A DNA stretch of 64,000 nt, from the NCBI GenBank assembly GCA_025359565.1, contig JANYFY010000014.1:1-64000 (forward strand), in the 5' to 3' direction. The translations under genes and the position numbers were made by a program. Position 1 is the stretch's first letter, and every line of letters begins with the position of its first letter. The notes below the pieces were generated by a model. That model was not told the origin of the DNA. It saw only the letters and a list, made by a program, of their open reading frames with translations, and did no database searches. This DNA comes from Gammaproteobacteria bacterium. GTDB lineage: Bacteria > Pseudomonadota > Gammaproteobacteria > Steroidobacterales > Steroidobacteraceae. Shown here piece after piece: positions 1-7,372 of this stretch.

Positions 1-2
1 CG

Positions 3-656
3 CATATGGTCCATGCGGGCCGGATCGGCGGCGTGGTGGTGGTCATTATGCTGATCTTAGCCCTGGTGCTCTCGCTGATGACTTCGATGGCTGGATCCTC
101 CCGCACGCTCTACCAAGCGTCGTTGGACGGATGGCTGCCAAAATACCTGGCCAAGGTCAACAACTACGGCGCGCCAACAAATGCCATGCTTACCAATCTG
201 GCATTCAACCTTGTGCTCTTATTGCTGTCTGACTCGGTATTTGTTATCGGTGCCGCCAATGTGGGATACCTGATATTTAATTTTCTCAATTTAAACTCAG
301 GTTGGATGCACCGCTGTGACCGACCGAATCAAGATCGTCCTTGGCGTGCCGCTAACTGGATATTAGCCGCAGGTGCGGTACTGTCTTTTGTAAATCTAGC
401 TTTTATGGGGTTTGGTGCGGATGTTTATGGTGCAGGAACTTTAATGACCGGTTTGGTGTTCGCCGCGCTAATCGTGCCCGTGTTTATCTATCGCCACTAT
501 ATTCAAGATAAAGGAGTTTTTCCGGCCACGATGGCGGATGATTTGACTTTTGTCGGTGGCGAGAAAATTGTCAACCGTGCCGGGATTTGGCCCTATGTCG
601 TGCTTATTTTAGGTATTGCGGTAGTGGCCGTCACCCATAAGCTGGCGGTTTACTAA
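3..656 (+). CDS. APC-superfamily amino acid permease, C-terminal part (5' end outside window)
   Basis: This is the last roughly 217 residues of a multi-pass inner-membrane transporter; the reading frame is open to the window edge, so the true start lies upstream. Hydrophobic stretches resembling at least five membrane segments alternate with short loops, and the segment with SSRTLYQASLDGWLPKYLA is typical of the APC/AAT amino acid permeases around TM8-9. It ends at a TAA directly abutting the ATG of the next gene (TAAATG), so it is almost certainly the upstream gene of the DmmA/reductase/demethylase operon and probably imports that operon's amine or amino-acid substrate. Family is fairly sure; substrate is not determined. 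Confidence 0.8.
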   Translation, partial: HMVHAGRIGGVVVVIMLILALVLSLMTSMAGSSRTLYQASLDGWLPKYLAKVNNYGAPTNAMLTNLAFNLVLLLLSDSVFVIGAANVGYLIFNFLNLNSGWMHRCDRPNQDRPWRAANWILAAGAVLSFVNLAFMGFGADVYGAGTLMTGLVFAALIVPVFIYRHYIQDKGVFPATMADDLTFVGGEKIVNRAGIWPYVVLILGIAVVAVTHKLAVY

Positions 657-1286
657 ATGTTAATCACCGGCATCAAAAGCAAGCCGATCTATACGCCGCT
701 AAGTTTTGATGCGAGTGGGCGCTATCACATCTTACTGGGAGCGGGGGTTGGCGCAAATCCGTTGTTGCGTGTGCTTGCCGAGATGAAAAAAACGGTGCCT
801 CAGTCCATGATTCATGCGCGCGTTCTTTTTAAGAATGCCAGTGCGATTGAGGCTACCGCCGGGAACGTTTCCGAATCGGAACTTGCGTTTCGCGCGGTCG
901 AAACAGTGGAATTACGGGTATTTAATAACGTTGCTTCTTTGCTTGCAGATTTTCACATTTTAGCAACCGGGTCATTGATGGGTACTCGACTGTATGTAGC
1001 AGGTCCCGAGAGCTTCATCGGACTTGCAATGCAAATTGCATTGCAATTCAATCTTAATCAGGACGAGATCCGCGCTGAGGAATGCGGCTCCCTAGCTCGC
1101 CGCGTTTTTTGTATTCACTGCCGCGCCATCACTGATGAAGTGGTGACGAATATAGTAAAATGTGCCTGTCAACGCTGGTTGTTGGTTCGAGATCATTACT
1201 CACGACGTCTTGCGGCCTATATGGGCGTCATGGCAGATGCCGAAGCGCCGGGTGAATTGCCGGAAATGAGGGAAGTCTTTCGATGA
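657..1286 (+). CDS. DmmA-like subunit of dimethylamine monooxygenase / heme-dependent N-demethylase system
   Basis: A 209-residue protein resembling the DmmA family, a small partner subunit found beside heme-dependent oxidative N-demethylases. The N-terminal half has a GAGVGANPLLR turn and the C-terminal part has a cysteine-rich patch (EECGSLARRVFCIHCRA followed by VKCACQRW) that could bind a metal or iron-sulfur centre and pass electrons. It starts immediately after the permease stop and overlaps the reductase gene by ATGA (1283-1286), so the subunits are translationally coupled. In characterised dimethylamine monooxygenases three such subunits act together. Here the real substrate may be another secondary or tertiary amine. 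Assigned from remembered family features plus context. Confidence 0.72.
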   Translation: MLITGIKSKPIYTPLSFDASGRYHILLGAGVGANPLLRVLAEMKKTVPQSMIHARVLFKNASAIEATAGNVSESELAFRAVETVELRVFNNVASLLADFHILATGSLMGTRLYVAGPESFIGLAMQIALQFNLNQDEIRAEECGSLARRVFCIHCRAITDEVVTNIVKCACQRWLLVRDHYSRRLAAYMGVMADAEAPGELPEMREVFR

Positions 1287-2242
1287 GCGCTCAAACCATC
1301 ACGGTCGAAATCACCTCCATTGCGCAGGTGACGCCACTCATCAAACATTTCAGGCTTAAAGCCACTACGGGAGGGTATCTTCCTGCCTTCTCCGGCGGAT
1401 CACATATAATTGTAGTGATGCGGGGTCAAAAACGTATTCATCGCAACCCTTATTCTTTATTGAGCTCACCCAACCGACTCGAGCACTATGAGATCGCTGT
1501 TCGCCGTATGGACGAGTCGCGGGGTGGCTCGCATTTTCTGCATGATGTGGTAAAAATAGGTGATCAATTAGAAATTGCTCATCCAGTGAATTTGTTCGGC
1601 CTGGAGAAACAAGCGCGCAAACATATACTCATTGCTGGCGGTATCGGTATTACACCATTCCTTGCTCAGCTTGAGGATCTCCGCTGCGGCGAGGTACCGT
1701 ACGAACTTCATTACTCGGTCCGTTCACATGAACATGCTGCCTTCTTGCAACATTTAGGTACGCGCGAGGCGACCCGCGTTAGCATGTACTATGACAATGA
1801 AGGTGCGACCCTTAATTTCGAGGAATTACTCGCTAAACAGCCGCTCGGAACGCACGTTTATGTGTGTGGCCCAGCCGGCATGATTACACGCGTTATTGAT
1901 ACCGCGAGATCTTATGGTTGGCCTAACTCTCATGTGCATTGGGAACAATTCAACGCGCCCCCCGTAGGGGATGCGTTTGATGTATTCCTTGCTCGCTCCA
2001 AGATTAGCGTGCATGTAGTTCCTGATCAAAGCCTTTTGGAATGTATCGAGGCAGCAGGCGTCGAGGTGCCGTACCTATGTCGTGGGGGTGTATGCGGTTT
2101 CTGTCACACGCGCGTGCTCGAACTTGATGGTGAGCTATTGCACCATGACCACTACTTATCAGCGAACGAAAGAACTACCGGCAAGAGCATTATGCCCTGC
2201 GTGTCTCGCGCTAAGGCTAAACGTCTAGTACTCGATTTATGA
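1283..2242 (+). CDS. PDR/VanB-type oxidoreductase (flavin, NAD(P)H and 2Fe-2S domains), electron donor to N-demethylase
   Basis: A 319-residue phthalate-dioxygenase-reductase-like protein. Residues about 1-100 form the flavin-binding beta barrel with HRNPYSLLSS as the flavin motif; residues about 105-225 are the NAD(P)H domain with HILIAGGIGITPF and YVCGPAGM; the C-terminal 85 residues are a plant-type 2Fe-2S ferredoxin with CRGGVCGFC and a final MPC cysteine. It transfers electrons from NAD(P)H to a terminal oxygenase, most likely the heme protein encoded next. It overlaps both neighbours by ATGA (1283-1286 and 2239-2242), giving a tightly coupled three-gene unit. The family is clear; pairing with the demethylase is from context. 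Confidence 0.88.
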   Translation: MSAQTITVEITSIAQVTPLIKHFRLKATTGGYLPAFSGGSHIIVVMRGQKRIHRNPYSLLSSPNRLEHYEIAVRRMDESRGGSHFLHDVVKIGDQLEIAHPVNLFGLEKQARKHILIAGGIGITPFLAQLEDLRCGEVPYELHYSVRSHEHAAFLQHLGTREATRVSMYYDNEGATLNFEELLAKQPLGTHVYVCGPAGMITRVIDTARSYGWPNSHVHWEQFNAPPVGDAFDVFLARSKISVHVVPDQSLLECIEAAGVEVPYLCRGGVCGFCHTRVLELDGELLHHDHYLSANERTTGKSIMPCVSRAKAKRLVLDL

Positions 2243-3282
2243 ACGCAATTTTCAAAGTGAATGAAACCTTTCGTAACGACTTTACGTTCTGCAACAGTCC
2301 CGCAGCGATTCGGCGCTTTCCGCTGCCGTTTGCCGAAGATGAATACATGTATTCGGTCAATATTGAGCCTCACCTGCCGGGCCCGCAAGGTTCGGTATCG
2401 GAGTTTGCCTTTGATGTAGACGAGCACTATGTAGCGGAGTGTCATGAGCGCGAGATTGTACTAGCGAATGAGCCGCTAAGATTTCAGGCATTGCCGCATA
2501 TGATGAGTGCGCAATGGGATTGCCTAGAGTTAATTATGGAATCATTGGCGCGCGATTACCCGAAGCATTTTTCCTTATCGAAACGGAACAATCACTGGCA
2601 GTGGAGCAACGGCCCACTCAATATGGAGCAACGTTTCACTTTTGGCGATGCCGCAACCCTGCCGCGCCCGCCTCTCGACTATATAACGCGCCAGGCTCAG
2701 GGTGATTTTGTGGTGATGGACCAGCGCGAGGGCAATTTGTGGTGCGAAGCAGGTATGGTTACGACCCAGGCCGATTGGTCATTGGACTTTGACATGGGCA
2801 TGACGTTTAAAGAATGGCACGGTCCTGTGCCGCTTGCTCACGAGATGGGCGTATTTGATCGCGCCATAAAATTTCTGCTTAATTTGCGATTAGGCCAACC
2901 CGTTCGTAGGCTCAACTGGACCATGACCGTTAATCCACGACTCGATACGTCGCCGGAGAACTATCCGCACTGGGGCCCCGATCGCGCGTCGGTGAACGCC
3001 GCGAATGCCGGTGATCTTGTTCACTTGCGCGTGGAGCTTCAAGGTCTGTGGCGGTTGCCTCGCAGCAACGCCGTAGTTTTTGGTATTCGTTGTTATTTGA
3101 TTAGCCTGCGCGAATTGGCGACCATCCCTAAGTGGGCGCGACGCGTGCATCGCGTACTCAAAAAATTGCATCCAGCGCTCGTGGACTATAAAGGTCTAAC
3201 GCGCTACCGCGAGCCCGCGATTGCGTGGCTGGCCCCATTTGATGATGGTTCGCCGACCACACCGGGCACGTCGCCCGAGTAG
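2239..3282 (+). CDS. Heme-dependent oxidative N-demethylase alpha-subunit family protein
   Basis: A 347-residue protein of the HODM alpha-subunit-like family (formerly DUF3445). Supporting features are the RRFPLPFAEDEYMYSVNIEP opening, the WDCLELIMESLARDYP segment, the GPVPL segment near the middle and the WTMTVNPRLDTSPENYPHWG stretch, all of which I recognise as family-typical. Members use heme and O2 to oxidise an N-methyl group, releasing formaldehyde and the demethylated amine. The gene overlaps the reductase gene by ATGA and is followed after 56 nt by a GcvT-like gene, so the formaldehyde or methylene unit could be captured on folate. The substrate is not known; dimethylamine is only one option given the downstream PatD-like dehydrogenase. 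Confidence 0.82.
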   Translation: MNAIFKVNETFRNDFTFCNSPAAIRRFPLPFAEDEYMYSVNIEPHLPGPQGSVSEFAFDVDEHYVAECHEREIVLANEPLRFQALPHMMSAQWDCLELIMESLARDYPKHFSLSKRNNHWQWSNGPLNMEQRFTFGDAATLPRPPLDYITRQAQGDFVVMDQREGNLWCEAGMVTTQADWSLDFDMGMTFKEWHGPVPLAHEMGVFDRAIKFLLNLRLGQPVRRLNWTMTVNPRLDTSPENYPHWGPDRASVNAANAGDLVHLRVELQGLWRLPRSNAVVFGIRCYLISLRELATIPKWARRVHRVLKKLHPALVDYKGLTRYREPAIAWLAPFDDGSPTTPGTSPE

Positions 3283-3338
3283 CTGCAGAGCGCACAAACC
3301 GTTAATTTTAGATACTTTGATTATCATGGGAGACATCT

Positions 3339-4472
3339 ATGGCACTTAGCTGGCGTACCTCAAGTCTAGCCGATCGGCATCGCGCCTTAGGGTCCAAGCT
3401 CGAAGACTGGAATGGCATGGGGACAGCTTGGACCTATGCAAAAGACATGGTGCAAGACCATGTGGCCATCCGCACTAAAGCGGGCCTTATGGATGTATCG
3501 GGTCTTAAGAAGCTCCATTTAGTGGGACCGCATTCCTCAGCTATCTTGAACATGGTGACTACTCGCGATGTCACGAAGATTTATCCGGGTAAGTCCGCTT
3601 ATGCCTCTTTTTTGAATGACGCTGGGCATTTCATTGATGACGGCATTTTATATCGGACCGGACCTAACGCTTGGATGGTAGTCCACGGCAGCGGCGCAGG
3701 ACATGAAACTTTGACTAGTTACGTGGTCGGGCGAAATGCCTCGCTCATCGTCGATGACGATATGCACGATTTATCGCTGCAAGGTCCACTAGCCGTTGAT
3801 TTTCTAGCTAAGCACGTACCGGGTATTCGCAATTTAAAATATTTTCATCACATGCCGACGACGCTTTTCGGTCGGGCAGTATTGATTTCCCGAACCGGTT
3901 ACACCGGCGAGCGGGGCTATGAAATCTTTTGCCGTGCTGAAGACGCGGGAATTATTTGGGATACCATTTTAAGTGAAGGCAAGTCGTTAGGAATTATTCC
4001 CGCCTGCTTCACGACACTTGATATGTTAAGGGTCGAAAGTAGCCTACTGTTCTATCCTTACGATATGTCTCAAATGTATCCGTTCGAACACGACCCACCG
4101 GGCGACAGTTTATGGGAACTCGGGTTAGATTTTACCGTAAGTCCAGGCAAAACAGATTTTCGAGGCGCCGAAGCGCATTACCGACAAAAAGGCCGGGAAC
4201 GGTTTAAGATTTTTGGCATTCTAATGGACGGCAACGTGGCGGTCGATATGGGCGATGCGGTTTATGCAGGTGAGAAAAAAGTGGGTGTTATTACTTGCGC
4301 CATGGTCTCATCCCTGACCGGCCAGTCGATGGCGATTGCACGACTCGAATGTGCCGCAGCGGTTGGTGGCACTAAACTTGAGATTCGCGGCAAGACACAC
4401 CAGGAAGCCGCGACCGCGCACACGCTCCCCTTTGACGATGTGCAGAAGAAAAAACGTACGGCAGAAGGATAA
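3339..4472 (+). CDS. GcvT-like aminomethyltransferase / folate-dependent C1-transfer protein
   Basis: A 377-residue protein of the GcvT/DmdA fold. Residues about 40-60 carry the family segment AIRTKAGLMDVSGLKKL with the conserved aspartate of the folate site, followed by the MVTTRDVTKIYPG, LQGP and TGYTGERGYEI motifs, and a C-terminal domain from about residue 270. These proteins move methyl, methylene or aminomethyl units to tetrahydrofolate. Its place between the oxidative N-demethylase and an aldehyde dehydrogenase suggests it catches the one-carbon unit removed from an N-methyl group, comparable to the GcvT half of demethylating amine oxidases. It lies 3 nt before the next gene. No glycine cleavage partners are nearby, arguing against a true GcvT. 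Confidence 0.82.
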   Translation: MALSWRTSSLADRHRALGSKLEDWNGMGTAWTYAKDMVQDHVAIRTKAGLMDVSGLKKLHLVGPHSSAILNMVTTRDVTKIYPGKSAYASFLNDAGHFIDDGILYRTGPNAWMVVHGSGAGHETLTSYVVGRNASLIVDDDMHDLSLQGPLAVDFLAKHVPGIRNLKYFHHMPTTLFGRAVLISRTGYTGERGYEIFCRAEDAGIIWDTILSEGKSLGIIPACFTTLDMLRVESSLLFYPYDMSQMYPFEHDPPGDSLWELGLDFTVSPGKTDFRGAEAHYRQKGRERFKIFGILMDGNVAVDMGDAVYAGEKKVGVITCAMVSSLTGQSMAIARLECAAAVGGTKLEIRGKTHQEAATAHTLPFDDVQKKKRTAEG

Positions 4473-4475
4473 ATC

Positions 4476-5900
4476 ATGCAAAACAAATTATTGATCAACG
4501 GTATCTTAGTGGCGGGTGAGGGTGTTACCGAGCACGTCCTGGACCCTGCGACCGGCAAAAAAATTGCTGACGTTCCTGAGGCCAGTAAAGCACAAGTCGA
4601 TGCCGCAGTGGCGGCAGCCGAAGCGGCAGCTCCTGGCTGGGCCGCAACTCCTCCTAAAGATCGGGCCACGCTGCTCCTTAAACTCGCGGATCGAATTGAA
4701 AACGAAGCCTCCGCATACGCCAAATTGGAATCTGACAATACAGGCAAACCTTTAACGGCAATGCTTAACGATGAGATCCCGGCGATTGCCGACGTGTTTC
4801 GTTTCTTTGCGGGTGCTGCGCGTACGCAACATGGCGCCTTGGCCGGTGAGTATCTCGCCGGGCACACGAGCATGGTTCGTCGTGATCCCGTGGGCGTAGT
4901 AGCTTCCATTGCTCCATGGAACTATCCCCTGATGATGGCAGCATGGAAATTAGCCCCGGCACTCGCGGCGGGCAATACTATTGTGTTAAAGCCTTCTGAA
5001 CAAACACCGCTGACAGCCTTAAAACTTGCCGAAGTTTTAAAAGAATTATTTCCGAAAGGTGTTGTGAATATTATTTGCGGTCGCGGCGAGAGCGTCGGTG
5101 CACCCCTGGTATCGCACCCACGCGTGCGTATGGTATCGCTGACCGGTGACATCTCGACGGGTCAAAAAATACTTGCAGCGGCAGCCAGTAACGTGAAACG
5201 CACGCATCTTGAGCTCGGCGGGAAGGCGCCAGTGATTGTATTTGATGATGCAGATTTGGCCGCGGTAGTGGCAGGCGTGCGTACCTTTGGCTTTTACAAT
5301 GCTGGTCAAGATTGTACGGCGGCCTGCCGAATTTATGCAGGTGCAAAAATTTACGACAAGCTGGTGGCCGATTTAAGCTCAGCGGTGCGCTCGCTTAAGG
5401 TGGGGCTACAAACCGATGACGGCGTAGAGATGGGCCCTTTGATTTCCGCCGAGCAACGCACTCGCGTGGCGGGATTTGTTGAGCGTGCGGCAGCCCTTAA
5501 GCATGTAGAAATTACCGCGGGTGGAAAAACACGTGCAGGCTCCGGATTTTTTTACGAGCCCACTCTCATCGCCGGTACCCGCCAATCGGATGAAATTGTG
5601 CAACGCGAAGTGTTCGGTCCGGTGGTCTCGGTCACACGCTTTACGGATGCCGATGACGCGGTGAGTTGGGCCAACGATTCCGAATACGGATTGGCCTCTT
5701 CAGTGTGGACTCAAGATATAGCCAAAGGCATGAGCGTGGCGGCACGATTGCAATACGGTTGTACTTGGATCAACACCCATTTCATGATCGTGAGCGAAAT
5801 GCCGCATGGCGGCTTTAAACGCTCAGGGTACGGCAAAGATTTGTCGGTGTATGCCCTCGAAGATTACACGGTGGCGAGACATGTGATGGTGAAACTATAG
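4476..5900 (+). CDS. patD: Gamma-aminobutyraldehyde dehydrogenase (PatD-like NAD-dependent aldehyde dehydrogenase)
   Basis: A 474-residue aldehyde dehydrogenase matching PatD/YdcW of E. coli along its length, including the start MQNKLLING, the [19 protein letters not shown] segment, the catalytic glutamate in ELGGKAPV, the nucleophilic cysteine in [10 protein letters not shown] and the ending [12 protein letters not shown]. PatD oxidises 4-aminobutyraldehyde to GABA in putrescine breakdown. Here it is the last gene of the N-demethylase operon (3 nt after the GcvT-like gene), so the natural substrate may be an N-methylated aminoaldehyde or 4-aminobutyraldehyde formed after demethylation. No putrescine transaminase lies beside it in the window. 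Confidence 0.88.
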   Translation: MQNKLLINGILVAGEGVTEHVLDPATGKKIADVPEASKAQVDAAVAAAEAAAPGWAATPPKDRATLLLKLADRIENEASAYAKLESDNTGKPLTAMLNDEIPAIADVFRFFAGAARTQHGALAGEYLAGHTSMVRRDPVGVVASIAPWNYPLMMAAWKLAPALAAGNTIVLKPSEQTPLTALKLAEVLKELFPKGVVNIICGRGESVGAPLVSHPRVRMVSLTGDISTGQKILAAAASNVKRTHLELGGKAPVIVFDDADLAAVVAGVRTFGFYNAGQDCTAACRIYAGAKIYDKLVADLSSAVRSLKVGLQTDDGVEMGPLISAEQRTRVAGFVERAAALKHVEITAGGKTRAGSGFFYEPTLIAGTRQSDEIVQREVFGPVVSVTRFTDADDAVSWANDSEYGLASSVWTQDIAKGMSVAARLQYGCTWINTHFMIVSEMPHGGFKRSGYGKDLSVYALEDYTVARHVMVKL

Positions 5901-5916
5901 CGCTTTTAAGCTGGAC

Positions 5917-5961
5917 ACTTTCACCACCGACGCTTTCGCCACCGACGCCTTCGCCCCCGCC
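5917..5961. repeat. Three tandem 15-bp units between patD and the MFS gene
   Basis: Three consecutive 15-bp units at 5917-5931, 5932-5946 and 5947-5961 share the pattern RCTTTCRCCACCGAC, with the third diverged. They lie in the short space between two convergent genes and read like low-complexity coding sequence, but no start codon or ribosome site accompanies them. No terminator-like hairpin with a T-tract was seen here. Confidence 0.7.
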
Positions 5962-5980
5962 GCTTTTAACTGTGAGGCGT

Positions 5981-7135
5981 TTACTGCCGCAATGCCATGG
6001 GTTGAGAGGCTGTTTTAATGGCTAGCAACAGCAACAACGCGGCAGCGCTGAGTATCACCGGCAACCCCATGCGCGGCGATAGGTCCATCGCCACACCTCC
6101 GGCGCTAGGTCCTATAATGCCGCCGAAACAATACACCATCACAAATAACGTGTTGGCGCTGGGTAATTGGTCATTGCTATATTCATCGCCCATCAAAGCC
6201 ACACCTTGGCTATAGAAGGCATACAGCGTGCCTCCCCAGATAAATAATAGTGGCCACAGAAATAGCGGTTGGCCCAGGAAACCCGGTAGCAGCAAGGGAC
6301 CTATCGCGCTGATCGCGGCACAAAATGCGAGGACGGTACGGCGACCGTAGCGATCGGCGAGTAGGCCTATGGGTAATTGAAGGATGACATTGCCCGCCAT
6401 GAATACGGTCACCAGCAATAGGGCCGCGCCTTCACTGTAGCCTGCATGCACGCCATAAAGCGGTAAGAGAGTCAAATCGGCAGACTCGACTAGGCCTGCG
6501 ACCAGAGCCGCCACCATGACCACGGGAGCGACGCCGAGCATTACTTTCAATCCACTGAGTGATGTGAACCCTTGGGATTTACTAATCACGCTACGCATCA
6601 AGGCGAGAGGCATCAACGTAAGCGCAAGCACGAGCCCGCCAATGATGAAGGGTTGCCAACCTTGCGTGCCGGTAAATTCAAGCAGGATGGGACCGCCGAT
6701 AGTGCCAATGGAAAACACGGTCCCGTATATGCCCATGACCTTGCCGCGTGACTCTGCACTGCTGACATTGTTCATCCAAATTTCACTGGCGATCCAAGTA
6801 AGGCCCAAAGCACCACCCGTTAAAAATCGCAGTATCAGCCAGACGGGGATACTACTTATCAGGGGCATTAGCGGCAAAATGATACTGGCGAAGGCGATAC
6901 CGAAGACGATGCTACGTTTGCAGCCGAGCCTCGCGATCACTCTAGGATAGAACGGGCCTGCCATAATCACTGCAATGAGGCTTGCGGCGGTTACTGCGCC
7001 AATCACAAAGTTCGACGCGCCCAGCCGTGCCAATGTCAGCGCAATGAGCGGTGGTTGAAAGCCAAATATTAATCCGACTCCCAGAGTGCCGGAGAAAACG
7101 GCGATCAGCACGCGACGGTTAGACGGTTGAGTCAT
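5981..7135 (-). CDS. Major facilitator superfamily transporter
   Basis: About 384 residues with twelve likely membrane helices. The loop between TM2 and TM3 has PRVIARLGCKRS, and the equivalent second-half loop has GLLADRYGRRTV, the MFS signature. It resembles drug/sugar-efflux type DHA1 or YcaD-like carriers; the substrate cannot be read from the sequence. The frame is open to a GTG at 7168, but ATG at 7135 (MTQPSNRR) gives a normal N-terminus just before TM1 and is preferred. It is convergent with the N-demethylase operon and divergent from the TonB receptor gene, separated by about 240 bp. Confidence 0.85.
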   Translation of the reverse strand: MTQPSNRRVLIAVFSGTLGVGLIFGFQPPLIALTLARLGASNFVIGAVTAASLIAVIMAGPFYPRVIARLGCKRSIVFGIAFASIILPLMPLISSIPVWLILRFLTGGALGLTWIASEIWMNNVSSAESRGKVMGIYGTVFSIGTIGGPILLEFTGTQGWQPFIIGGLVLALTLMPLALMRSVISKSQGFTSLSGLKVMLGVAPVVMVAALVAGLVESADLTLLPLYGVHAGYSEGAALLLVTVFMAGNVILQLPIGLLADRYGRRTVLAFCAAISAIGPLLLPGFLGQPLFLWPLLFIWGGTLYAFYSQGVALMGDEYSNDQLPSANTLFVMVYCFGGIIGPSAGGVAMDLSPRMGLPVILSAAALLLLLAIKTASQPMALRQ

Positions 7136-7372
7136 GCACTCATCATGCGACGCACCGCAACCGACCACCGTTGTTGTGTCGTAGGATTACCTAGCCATTT
7201 TAGATTTAAAGCGTGCATACTCGTGATACTCAGTGTGCACGCGATTGAGGCATATTCGCAACAAGGGGAGCTTGAGCGAATGTGTCTACCATGCAATAAA
7301 CTTGCATGACAGTAAACACTGTGATACGAATTAGCGCACGTTTTGGGATATATAATACCGGGAGATTCGTTC

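Noticed and set aside
4262-4909. 215-codon frame on the minus strand
   Set aside because: It is antisense to the conserved GcvT-like and PatD genes, is Ala/Ser-rich shadow sequence and shows no family motif.
7351-7356. TATAAT as a sigma-70 promoter for the TonB receptor gene
   Set aside because: No acceptable -35 was found at 16-18 bp, and the box is almost on the ribosome site, so it is only mentioned in the gene entry.
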